From contig JAGBNH010000110.1 in the NCBI GenBank assembly GCA_017634475.1, positions 1 through 36,947 of the forward strand: a DNA stretch of 36,947 nucleotides. The letters run 5' to 3'. The notes beneath the pieces were generated by a model that had not been told where the DNA came from, ran no database searches, and saw only the letters and a list, made by a program, of their open reading frames with translations. A program made the position numbers and the translations under genes. Below, piece after piece: positions 15,078 to 22,858 of the stretch; position 1 is the first letter of the stretch, and every line of letters starts with the position of its first letter. This DNA comes from Eubacterium sp. GTDB taxonomy: Bacteria; Bacillota; Clostridia; Lachnospirales; Lachnospiraceae.

Positions 15078-15121
15078 AAAATGCCGATATTCGCAAAGTT
15101 TCATGCGAATATCGGCATTTT
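15078..15121. terminator. Bidirectional terminator with 18-bp perfect stem
   Basis: Arms 15078-15095 and 15104-15121 are exact complements around an 8-base loop, with A-run and T-run flanks. It serves the TPM gene (plus strand) and the long addB-to-DUF308 transcript (minus strand), whose last stop codon is at 15140. Confidence 0.93.
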
Positions 15122-15139
15122 CTTTATTCTTTCGTTTTT

Positions 15140-15706
15140 TTATTCCTCCCAGACCACACCGGAGCCGTCATTTACGTAATGACCATGCTTGTAATACCGG
15201 TAGGACATGACGATGTTGGAAATACCCATGATCAGCATGAAGATACCGATCACGATGAATGCAGCGTCCACAGCCTGAAGCGGGAACACCAGAAGCACGA
15301 AGCCCAGGGCTGCCGTGATACCGTCGTTGATCATGAAGGCCTTGAATCCGGCCTTACCCTTCAGACTCCGCTCCGTAAAGATACGGATCAGGGCATTTAC
15401 CATGATACAGAAACCGATGACCCGGAGAACAAATCCGGATACCCCGAAGGAATCGGTGATACATACGATCCCGAGAATGATCAGTGTCGCTGCCGCGAAA
15501 ATGGTCAGCGGATTGACATTGGAAAGAAGTGTCAGTCCCAGGGCCACGCCTCCGATAATGAGGAGCACGCCCAGAATGGTCACCAGTGCGGATACGATGC
15601 CGGCCTTCAGAATGATGAACAGCGCTCCGAGGATCACCATCATCAGAGGGATGGCCAGGCTCTTCGCCTCCTTCTGGAAAAAGTTTTTCAAGTTCTTCTC
15701 CTGCAT
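15140..15706 (-). CDS. DUF308/HdeD-like membrane protein
   Basis: A 188-residue protein with six hydrophobic segments arranged as three hairpin pairs (about 20-58, 68-105 and 125-166), ending in SYRYYKHGHYVNDGSGVVWEE. This is the layout of the HdeD/DUF308 family of small integral membrane proteins, in which repeated two-helix units are joined by short loops. The biochemical role is unknown; HdeD in enterobacteria is linked to acid resistance, which need not apply here. It follows the TPR protein gene by 18 bases and is the last gene of the long leftward run. Confidence 0.8.
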   Translation of the reverse strand: MQEKNLKNFFQKEAKSLAIPLMMVILGALFIILKAGIVSALVTILGVLLIIGGVALGLTLLSNVNPLTIFAAATLIILGIVCITDSFGVSGFVLRVIGFCIMVNALIRIFTERSLKGKAGFKAFMINDGITAALGFVLLVFPLQAVDAAFIVIGIFMLIMGISNIVMSYRYYKHGHYVNDGSGVVWEE

Positions 15707-15724
15707 ATCTCTACCTCCAAAATG

Positions 15725-17011
15725 TTATTCCTGTTCTGCCATTGCTTCGATCTCGGATGCAGTGATCCCGCGTCTGGGGGTGGTACCTTCACCGCTTTCC
15801 GGCTGATCGCCGTCCGTTACGGTCTGATCCCCGGCATCTCCCTGGATCGACTCGTTAAAGGTGGTTTCCGCCGTGCTGTCCTCGGTTTTCTCCTCTGTGG
15901 TCTTCTCCGGAAGAATCGCTGCTCCACCGGCTGCGATCTGCGCCCGAAGGGCTTCGATCTGCGCATTCAGGGAAGTAACCTTGTTATCCAGCGCATCCTT
16001 CTCCCGTTTAACCTGCTCCACCTTCTTGTTGGCCTCATCCACAGAAAGCTGAAGACCTGCGATCTCCGCATTTCTTGCGGAAAGCTCCTTCAGATAGGAG
16101 GTTTCCTGCGCATTTGCATCATCCTCTGCGCTCCGCTTGATCCCCGGACGCAGGAGGAAGAACAGGATCAGGACACCGATCAGGATCCCCACCAGCATGT
16201 AGACGTTGGAAACCTTTGCCTTGCTGGCCTCTTTAAACCGTTTCATCCGGCTGCTCCGCTTGCCCACAGGGGAGACAGGATCGATCTTCCTGGCCGGCCG
16301 GGAGCCGTCCGGAGTCTCCACTCCGTAATAGCTGAACAGTTCTTCCGCCACATCATCCCCCTGCTCTGCAAGACGGGTGATGCTCTCCTCCTTCTCTCCC
16401 ATTTCCCGAAGGATCCGCTGGGCCCGCACATTGTTCCGGTCGATGGAAAGCACCCTGGACAGATGCTTCCTGGCCACGCCCTTCCGGTTCATCTGCGTAT
16501 AGATCAGCGCCATCAGAAGATGACCCTTTACAAAATTTATATTCAGGGAAAGGGCCTTCCTTAAGGGGATCAGTGCCAGGTCAAAGGAATGCTGCTTCGC
16601 ATGCTCCAGGGCCTGGTTAAACTGCCGGGCAACCTCCGAGGCACGCTCCAGCTCCTTCGGATCATCCCGAAGCTCCTTCAGGTAACGTACCGCCGGATTC
16701 TTCTCCGGCTGATAGTTTACGCTCATGACCCACTGACTGAGGGCCGGCACTACCTCTCCTGTTTCGTAATAGATGAGGCCCAGCAGATTCCGGCTTCGTA
16801 TATTCATTTTATTGTAGCGAAGAGACGTTTTCAGGGATTCCTCCGCTCCTGTCAGGTCCCGGGCCTTCGCCCGTTCCAGTCCCACGTTGTAGTGGTAAGC
16901 TGAGGTGTTCACCGCTTTCTTAAGAAAGCTCTGACTCAGCTTACAGGAGGTACAGTAACCACTGGCACTCACCGGCTCTCCGCAGTACAGACATTTCTGC
17001 CGAATCGCCAT
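15725..17011 (-). CDS. Zinc-ribbon, TPR and coiled-coil membrane protein
   Basis: A 428-residue protein. It opens with a four-Cys zinc ribbon (C7-x2-C10, C20-x2-C23). Residues about 37-205 are TPR-like helical repeats (GLERAKARDLTGAEESLKTSL, ALEHAKQHSFDLALIPLRKAL, ALIYTQMNRKGVARKHLSRVL). A basic region (241-267) precedes one membrane helix (270-288). Residues about 302-362 are a coiled coil (EIAGLQLSVDEANKKVEQ), followed by an acidic Thr/Glu/Asp-rich tail. The TPR part is therefore cytoplasmic and the coiled coil external. It probably acts as a scaffold; no enzymatic motif is seen. GAGGTG lies 5 bases before the ATG; the 48-residue ORF ends 10 bases upstream. Confidence 0.85.
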   Translation of the reverse strand: MAIRQKCLYCGEPVSASGYCTSCKLSQSFLKKAVNTSAYHYNVGLERAKARDLTGAEESLKTSLRYNKMNIRSRNLLGLIYYETGEVVPALSQWVMSVNYQPEKNPAVRYLKELRDDPKELERASEVARQFNQALEHAKQHSFDLALIPLRKALSLNINFVKGHLLMALIYTQMNRKGVARKHLSRVLSIDRNNVRAQRILREMGEKEESITRLAEQGDDVAEELFSYYGVETPDGSRPARKIDPVSPVGKRSSRMKRFKEASKAKVSNVYMLVGILIGVLILFFLLRPGIKRSAEDDANAQETSYLKELSARNAEIAGLQLSVDEANKKVEQVKREKDALDNKVTSLNAQIEALRAQIAAGGAAILPEKTTEEKTEDSTAETTFNESIQGDAGDQTVTDGDQPESGEGTTPRRGITASEIEAMAEQE

Positions 17012-17021
17012 GGATCCACCT

Positions 17022-17168
17022 CTATTCTTTAGCTCTTAAGTCCGGTGTCATCTGCAGTACGATATCCGCGATATCCTTCAGATCATTGGACAGGATATCC
17101 TCCTCCGCCTGGCTTACCTCCAGACTGGGGGAAAATCCTTTCAGTTCTTCATCAAAATCGATCATCAT
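17022..17168 (-). CDS. Small acidic protein, 48 residues
   Basis: An ORF below usual length cut-offs lies between folC and the TPR gene. It reads MMIDFDEELKGFSPSLEVS and ends TPDLRAKE, is strongly acidic (13 Asp/Glu against 4 Lys/Arg), with a predicted amphipathic helix in QAEEDILSNDLKDIADIVL. AGAGGAGC precedes the double ATG (17168 or 17165); the second start gives the better spacing. It starts 12 bases after the folC stop, ends 10 bases before the TPR gene's ATG, and the TPR gene's ribosome site overlaps the region just after its stop codon. This tight packing argues for a real gene. Function unknown. Confidence 0.75.
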   Translation of the reverse strand: MMIDFDEELKGFSPSLEVSQAEEDILSNDLKDIADIVLQMTPDLRAKE

Positions 17169-17180
17169 GCTCCTCTTTCA

Positions 17181-18500
17181 TCATTTTATGCTGCCCCGGA
17201 TCTCTCCCACCAGATACAGCGACCCGGCCACGATAGTGCAGGTATGGCCTTCCTCTTCTTTCAACCGATTAAGCATGGAGCTTACCTCCGGGAATGCGGT
17301 GATCTTCACCGTTTCTCCCATCACCTTTTCCCCCAGGAATTCCAGTTCTTCCTTAGCGGCGCTCCTTGCTCCGGTGTAGGGAACCAGCCAGAGTTCATCC
17401 CAATGTACCGTCGCCAGCTGCCGGAGGGTCTCCTCCATATTCTTATCTGCGGATGCTCCGTAGACCAGTCTCCAGCCCAGGCGCTCTCCGGAATGCAGTT
17501 TCTGCAGCTCCTTCACGGATTCCGCCAGTCTGGTGGCTGCCGAAGGATTATGGGCACCGTCCAGCCAGAGGCCCGGACGGACTTCCGTAAGACGTCCTTC
17601 CCAGCGAAAATCCTGCAACATTTCCCGGATCAAACGGATAAAGCCCTGGGGATCCTTCTCCCGAAGCTCCTGCAGAAGGAGTTCTGCCGCACAGATCACG
17701 GTGGCCGCATTATCTACCTGATACACCGCAAGGGTATCCAGGTGCAAAAGATCGTAACTATAATAATCGGTTTTTATGGAAAAATCAATGCCGGATGGAG
17801 AAATCCGAAGGTCACGGATCCTTGCATTCCCGGCATTTACCGCAGGAGACGCCCCCATCCTTTCGATCCGATCCCGGATCACCCGGTCCGCTTCCTCGCT
17901 GCCGGAATTCCACACCACCGGCGAGGAACCGGTGATGATCCCTGCCTTCTCCCCTGCCACTTCGGGGATGGTATGGCCCAGGTATTCCTCGTGATCCAGT
18001 CCTACCTGGGTGATCACGTAAAGCTCTGCAGGAATGCTGGTGGTGGCGTCCAGCCGTCCTCCCAGCCCGGTTTCCAGCACAACGCAGTCCACCTGCTCTT
18101 CATGGAAATGTACCATGGCCATGACAAAAAGCAGCTCAAAGAAGGTAAGCTGGGGGAAATGCCGTTCCTCCCGGACCTCTTCCACGGCCCGGAAAACGGA
18201 AACCAGCGCTTCGTCGCCGATCTCCCTGGCATTTACCTGTATACGCTCATTCATCCGCACCAGATGGGGTGAATAGAAGGCCCCGGTCCGCTTCCCGGTT
18301 TTCCCAAGGAGTCCTGCCAGCATCCGGGTAACGGAGCCTTTACCGTTTGTCCCTGCCACATGGATCACCTGTATTCCTCTTTCCGGATGGCCAAGGGCCT
18401 CCAGATAGGAACGGATCACTTCGAATCCGTGTTTTTCTTTCGTAAATTTCGGAATGGAGAGGATCCTGTCCACCACTTCCCTATAGGACTGTATCTCCAT
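17181..18500 (-). CDS. folC: Folylpolyglutamate synthase / dihydrofolate synthase
   Basis: A 439-residue Mur-ligase-type enzyme that adds glutamate to folates (and possibly to dihydropteroate) with ATP. Visible are the P-loop AGTNGKGS (49-56), the Mur-ligase segment HFPQLTFFELLFVMAMVHF, VLETGLGGRLDATTS (141-155), GLDHEEYLG and the second signature DGAHNP (314-319). Length fits the family. Its ATG overlaps the stop of queF by one base (TAATG), so the two are translationally coupled; both act on pterin-like GTP-derived pathways, although they are different routes. The small acidic ORF follows 12 bases after its stop. Confidence 0.95.
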   Translation of the reverse strand: MEIQSYREVVDRILSIPKFTKEKHGFEVIRSYLEALGHPERGIQVIHVAGTNGKGSVTRMLAGLLGKTGKRTGAFYSPHLVRMNERIQVNAREIGDEALVSVFRAVEEVREERHFPQLTFFELLFVMAMVHFHEEQVDCVVLETGLGGRLDATTSIPAELYVITQVGLDHEEYLGHTIPEVAGEKAGIITGSSPVVWNSGSEEADRVIRDRIERMGASPAVNAGNARIRDLRISPSGIDFSIKTDYYSYDLLHLDTLAVYQVDNAATVICAAELLLQELREKDPQGFIRLIREMLQDFRWEGRLTEVRPGLWLDGAHNPSAATRLAESVKELQKLHSGERLGWRLVYGASADKNMEETLRQLATVHWDELWLVPYTGARSAAKEELEFLGEKVMGETVKITAFPEVSSMLNRLKEEEGHTCTIVAGSLYLVGEIRGSIK

Positions 18501-18994
18501 TACCGGTTATCCACCTTCTCCGGATAGAGGTCATGCCGGGAGAGTCGCTGCCATGCCACCTCTTCCCATTTGGTTCCCGGCTTTCCGTAATTGCAGTAGG
18601 GATCTATGGAGATCCCGCCCCGGGGAGTGAACTTGCCCCAGACCTCAATATACTTGGGATCCATCAGCTTGATGAGATCCTTCATGATGATGTTCACGCA
18701 GTCTTCATGGAAATCGCCATGGTTCCGGAAGCTGAAGAGATACAGCTTCAGGGATTTGCTCTCCACCATCCGTTCTCCCGGAACATAGGAAATGGTGATG
18801 GTGGCAAAATCCGGCTGTCCCGTGATGGGACAGAGACTGGTGAATTCCGGGCAGTTGAACTTAACAAAATAGTCATTGTCCGGATGCTTATTCAGAAAGG
18901 TTTCCAATACCCCCGGATCATAATCCCGGGAGTATTCTGTGGATGATTTTTGTAAGAGACTGATCCCTTCGGTTTCTTCTTTTGTACGTGACAT
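18500..18994 (-). CDS. queF: NADPH-dependent 7-cyano-7-deazaguanine reductase
   Basis: A 164-residue QueF of the short, unimodular type. It reduces preQ0 to preQ1 with NADPH in queuosine synthesis. The nucleophile is C55 in [12 protein letters not shown], with D62 as proton donor, and the NADPH motif [15 protein letters not shown] runs from E78 to H92, followed by H96-E97. This fits the T-fold family. The start has GGAGGAGAAGCGAT directly upstream. The 66-base gap to addA is too short for, and shows no sign of, a preQ1 riboswitch plus promoter. queH at 11426-12103 covers the last pathway step. Confidence 0.95.
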   Translation of the reverse strand: MSRTKEETEGISLLQKSSTEYSRDYDPGVLETFLNKHPDNDYFVKFNCPEFTSLCPITGQPDFATITISYVPGERMVESKSLKLYLFSFRNHGDFHEDCVNIIMKDLIKLMDPKYIEVWGKFTPRGGISIDPYCNYGKPGTKWEEVAWQRLSRHDLYPEKVDNR

Positions 18995-19060
18995 ATCGCT
19001 TCTCCTCCGTTATGTTTTGCCAAAATACCGTTCTATGTATGATGCCCGGACCGATCCGGA

Positions 19061-22000
19061 TCATAACCGGATAGCGCCCAGGTTGTTGCTGAAGCCGTAG
19101 AGCCACATTTCCTTAACCTTAAGCCCCGTGATATCCCGGATGGCCTCCGCATAGAGCTCCAGCTGCGTACGATACAGGCTCTTTAAGGTCTCCGGGCTGT
19201 CCACACGGTCGGTCTTATAATCCACCAGCACCGCGTATTCCCTGCCTTCCTCATCCTTCTCCAGGAAGAAGGCGTCGATCACGCCCTGCAGAACAGCGGA
19301 ATCCGACGCTGACGTAATGCTGTCCGACTTTGGCGGAACAGCCTGCGAGGCATCGGTGTCCGACGCTGTGGGTATCCCCATCAGGAACTGCTGTTCCCGG
19401 AACAACTGCCCCCGCTCTTCCGCGGCCTTCATCCGCCGGAACAGGCTGTCCGGAGCGTCCGAGTAAAACTGCTTTATTTTATCAGCACAGAGTACTTTTC
19501 GCAAGTCCTCCGTAAACCGCGGGCCGTCGATCAGACCCTGAAGCTTCTCCACCATATCCGCTTCGCTGCTGATCTCTTCATAGGGAAGAAGCTCCATCAG
19601 CTTATGGATGGCGGTACCGTAATCCGACGCAGAAACACCGGTCTTCCTTCGTTCATAAACCTTCTCTCTTCGCTCCGGTTCTTCCTCCTCCTGCGGGAGC
19701 CGGTCCATAGCTTCATGCTTTAACTCGGAGACGGAAAGCTTGGTCTTACCGGCCACCGCTTCGGCGTAGGGATAGACAAAGGAGTGGAGGGCCTGCAGGG
19801 AAGCCGCCTGCCGGGGGATATCGGGGTCTTCTTCCATATCCTGCAAGGCTTCTTTCGTATCCTGCAAGGTGTCTTCTGCTTCCTCTTCCGTAGACTGCAG
19901 GGCATCCCCATCCGACGCTGCAAATACATCCGCAGGCCATACCTTCAGTGAGAATACCTTCCCGGTTTCCTTCAGATCCCGGAACAACACCGGTACCACA
20001 AAGTCCAGATAGGTTTTGGCTGACGCCAGCACATAATAAGGAATATCCCCTCTGCCGGAGGAACCCGAAGCTGCCCGATATTCCTCCACCGCTTTTCTTC
20101 TGGTGCCCGTGAGGATCAGCAGGTCCTTCGCTCTGGTCATGGCCACATAAAGGAGACGCAGCTCCTCGTAAAGGGTATCCATCTCGTCCAGATGATTTAC
20201 TGCCTTCTTACGGATCCCCTTGGTGGACAGCCAGTATTTCCCGGCGATCTTCCGGATATGGTTCGGAGCGATGCCGTAATCCGCGGAAATGGTTATGGGC
20301 TTCTTGTAATCGCCGAAATTGAACTGCTTTCCCATTCTGGCCACAAAGACAATGGGATATTCCAGGCCCTTGCTGCTGTGGATGGTGCAGATCCGGACTG
20401 CGTCTCCGTCATGCTCCGCAGCGCCCATTTCACCGAAGGTCAGCTCGTGATATTTACATTTTTCAAAATAGCGAAGGAAGGTGAAGAGCCCGTGATTTCC
20501 GGACTTTTCAAAATCCTCTGCCTTAAAGATCAGCTGCATCAGGTTGTTCAGACGATGCTTTCCGTTGGGCATGAGCATCACCGTGGTCCGATATCCGGTA
20601 TCCTCCAGGATCCGGTTCAGGAGTTCGGCAATGGAGAGATACCGGCTCTCCTTCTTCCACTTCAGGATCCACTGCCTAAGTGCGGCGGTCTTCTTTCGAA
20701 GCCCTTCCTCCAGAGTGCGTAATTCCGGAGCAGTTTTCTCAGGATCTTCTTCCGTTTCCAGCCATTCATTCGCCGCAGCATAAAGGCTGACAGCATTGTC
20801 CGGCCGCTTCAGGGCAAGCAAAGCCAGCTCCGCATCCGTGCATTTTCCTATGGGGGAACGGAGCACTGCCGCATAGGGAATATCCTGCTCACTGTTATCG
20901 ATCACCTGCAGCACCGACAGGATGGTGACCACTTCCTCGGCGTCGAAGTAGGCTCTCGGGTCCTCAAGCTGTACCGGGATCCCCATTCGGGCATATTCCC
21001 GGAGCATTTTCCCGGAATTTGCCACACTCCGCTGCAGGATCACGATATCGCCGAAGCCCGCCGGCCGTTCCTTCCGATTATCCGGGCCTTCCGGCCGTTT
21101 GTCATCAAAGCTCTCGTTGGGGATCAGCACCTCTTCCTCCCCCCGGACAATGGAAAGGATCCTTCTTCCGATCATCCTGGCCTCCAGGATCTCCGCTGCT
21201 TCCTCCACCGCTTCCCCGTCATCCGAGACTGCGGAGGGGTCACAGATCAGGACCTCGGGCAGATATTTTAAGAAGTTCGTATCCTTTTTTGACTTCGGAT
21301 AATTCAGCTGTACATTTTCATCATAAAGGATCCCGCCGAATTCCTCCCGCATCAACTGCCGGAACACAAAATTCGATGCCTCCAGGATCTCCTTCCTGGA
21401 ACGGTAATTCTCATTCAGATACAGCACCTCTCCGGGACAAAGCATCTTCCGATACGCCCTCTCCTTATCCAGGAAGAGCTGTGGTCTGGCCTGCCGGAAA
21501 CGGTAGATGCTCTGCTTCACATCTCCCACCATGAAAATGTTGGACGGATATCCATCCTTATATCTGGCCACGCTGTTCAGGATATGTTCCTGGATATCGC
21601 TGCCGTCCTGGTATTCATCGATGTAGATATACCGGTATTTCCGGGCGTAACGCCGGCCAACCGGCGTCACCCGCTTCTCTTCGGGATCGAAGAGGACCCG
21701 GTACGCCGCGTGGGCGATATCATTAAACTCATATTTTTTCCGCCGTTTCTTCTCCTGCAGCAGGTTTTCCCGGAAGAGACGGATCGCTCTCAGCAGCTGT
21801 TTCTCCAGCCTTACGTGGGCGGTGAGTTCCTGCAGGATCCCGGCTGCGGTTATGCCGGAAAGCATGGTTTTCATAAGGTCCCCGCCTTTCTTCCGTATGG
21901 CTGCGAGCTCCTCGATCTCTTCCAGGTCATAGACCTTCATATAGCTGGAGCCCATAAATCTCTCCGTCTTCTGCCCCAGTCCCTCTGCCGCATCCACAAG

Positions 22001-22849
22001 GGTCTGGGCTTTGACAAAATATCCGAATCTGTCCAGGTCCGAGTTAAGCACCTTTACGATCTTCTCTGCTGTCTTCCTTGCTTCACTGTCGGTCTCCGCC
22101 GCATAGAGATCCCGGGCCTTTTTTAGACGTTCCACAAGGTAGGAAGCGATCTTCCGGATCTCCTCCAGGTACCCTGCGGCCCAGGGCTGACCAAGTCCCA
22201 GGGAAAGGAGAGTCTCTTCGTATCCCTCATCCTCTTCTTCCACGCCCTGTTCCTGCAGACATCCCGCAAGGGTATTCTTCTTCAGCCACTCCTCCGGATC
22301 CGCAAAAGTCTCGGAGGTAAGGAACAGCCGCATAAGGATATCCCGAAGCTGGGAATCATCAAATACGTCCTTCACGAATACCTTGACGCAATCCGCAAAT
22401 TCCGGGTCCCGGTACAGCTCATCCAGCACATCGTCCATCACATCTTCCCGGAGAAGCTCTGCCTCACCGGCATCAAAAAGATCAAAGCCCGGATCCAGGC
22501 CCGCCGCCTGGAAATTCTCCCGAACGATCCGGTTGCAGAAGCTGTCTATGGTGGAGATATCCGCATTGGCTGCAAGGGACATCTGCCGCACCAGCTTCGG
22601 ATCACCACTGTTATAGGCCCGTTCCTCCAGCAGCGCCGTGATCTTCCCCTTCATCTGTGCTGCAGCCGCCTTGGTGAAGGTCACCACCAGGATCTCATCG
22701 ATCCCGCAGCGTCCTTCCGTGACGCTGCTTACGATCCGTTCCACCAGCACTGCCGTCTTACCGGAACCTGCGGCTGCGGATACCAGGATATTCTCATCCT
22801 TCTCTATGCTCTGCAGTACCGCTTTCTGTCCGTCATTCCATTCTCTCAT
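19061..22849 (-). CDS. addA: ATP-dependent helicase/nuclease subunit A
   Basis: A 1262-residue AddA, the firmicute counterpart of RecB. With AddB it resects double-strand breaks for RecA loading. The UvrD-type helicase domain shows Walker A AAGSGKT (26-32), the motif II segment YIYIDEYQDGSDIQ, GDVKQSIYRFRQA, LNENYRSR and the late motifs HSSKGLEYPIVF and LYVAMTRAKD. The C-terminal RecB-type nuclease carries VDYKTD (1209-1214) and QLELYAEAI. A linker before the nuclease (about residues 975-1010) is acidic and repetitive (LQDTKEALQDMEED) and another variable stretch lies before the nuclease strand. The gene starts 9 bases after addB with AAGGGG upstream, so they form one operon. Confidence 0.97.
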   Translation of the reverse strand: MREWNDGQKAVLQSIEKDENILVSAAAGSGKTAVLVERIVSSVTEGRCGIDEILVVTFTKAAAAQMKGKITALLEERAYNSGDPKLVRQMSLAANADISTIDSFCNRIVRENFQAAGLDPGFDLFDAGEAELLREDVMDDVLDELYRDPEFADCVKVFVKDVFDDSQLRDILMRLFLTSETFADPEEWLKKNTLAGCLQEQGVEEEDEGYEETLLSLGLGQPWAAGYLEEIRKIASYLVERLKKARDLYAAETDSEARKTAEKIVKVLNSDLDRFGYFVKAQTLVDAAEGLGQKTERFMGSSYMKVYDLEEIEELAAIRKKGGDLMKTMLSGITAAGILQELTAHVRLEKQLLRAIRLFRENLLQEKKRRKKYEFNDIAHAAYRVLFDPEEKRVTPVGRRYARKYRYIYIDEYQDGSDIQEHILNSVARYKDGYPSNIFMVGDVKQSIYRFRQARPQLFLDKERAYRKMLCPGEVLYLNENYRSRKEILEASNFVFRQLMREEFGGILYDENVQLNYPKSKKDTNFLKYLPEVLICDPSAVSDDGEAVEEAAEILEARMIGRRILSIVRGEEEVLIPNESFDDKRPEGPDNRKERPAGFGDIVILQRSVANSGKMLREYARMGIPVQLEDPRAYFDAEEVVTILSVLQVIDNSEQDIPYAAVLRSPIGKCTDAELALLALKRPDNAVSLYAAANEWLETEEDPEKTAPELRTLEEGLRKKTAALRQWILKWKKESRYLSIAELLNRILEDTGYRTTVMLMPNGKHRLNNLMQLIFKAEDFEKSGNHGLFTFLRYFEKCKYHELTFGEMGAAEHDGDAVRICTIHSSKGLEYPIVFVARMGKQFNFGDYKKPITISADYGIAPNHIRKIAGKYWLSTKGIRKKAVNHLDEMDTLYEELRLLYVAMTRAKDLLILTGTRRKAVEEYRAASGSSGRGDIPYYVLASAKTYLDFVVPVLFRDLKETGKVFSLKVWPADVFAASDGDALQSTEEEAEDTLQDTKEALQDMEEDPDIPRQAASLQALHSFVYPYAEAVAGKTKLSVSELKHEAMDRLPQEEEEPERREKVYERRKTGVSASDYGTAIHKLMELLPYEEISSEADMVEKLQGLIDGPRFTEDLRKVLCADKIKQFYSDAPDSLFRRMKAAEERGQLFREQQFLMGIPTASDTDASQAVPPKSDSITSASDSAVLQGVIDAFFLEKDEEGREYAVLVDYKTDRVDSPETLKSLYRTQLELYAEAIRDITGLKVKEMWLYGFSNNLGAIRL

Positions 22850-22858
22850 AGCTACCCC

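Noticed and set aside
15179..16564. 461-residue plus-strand frame
   Set aside because: It spans the complements of two minus-strand genes and the gap between them, with no ribosome site and no recognisable domain.
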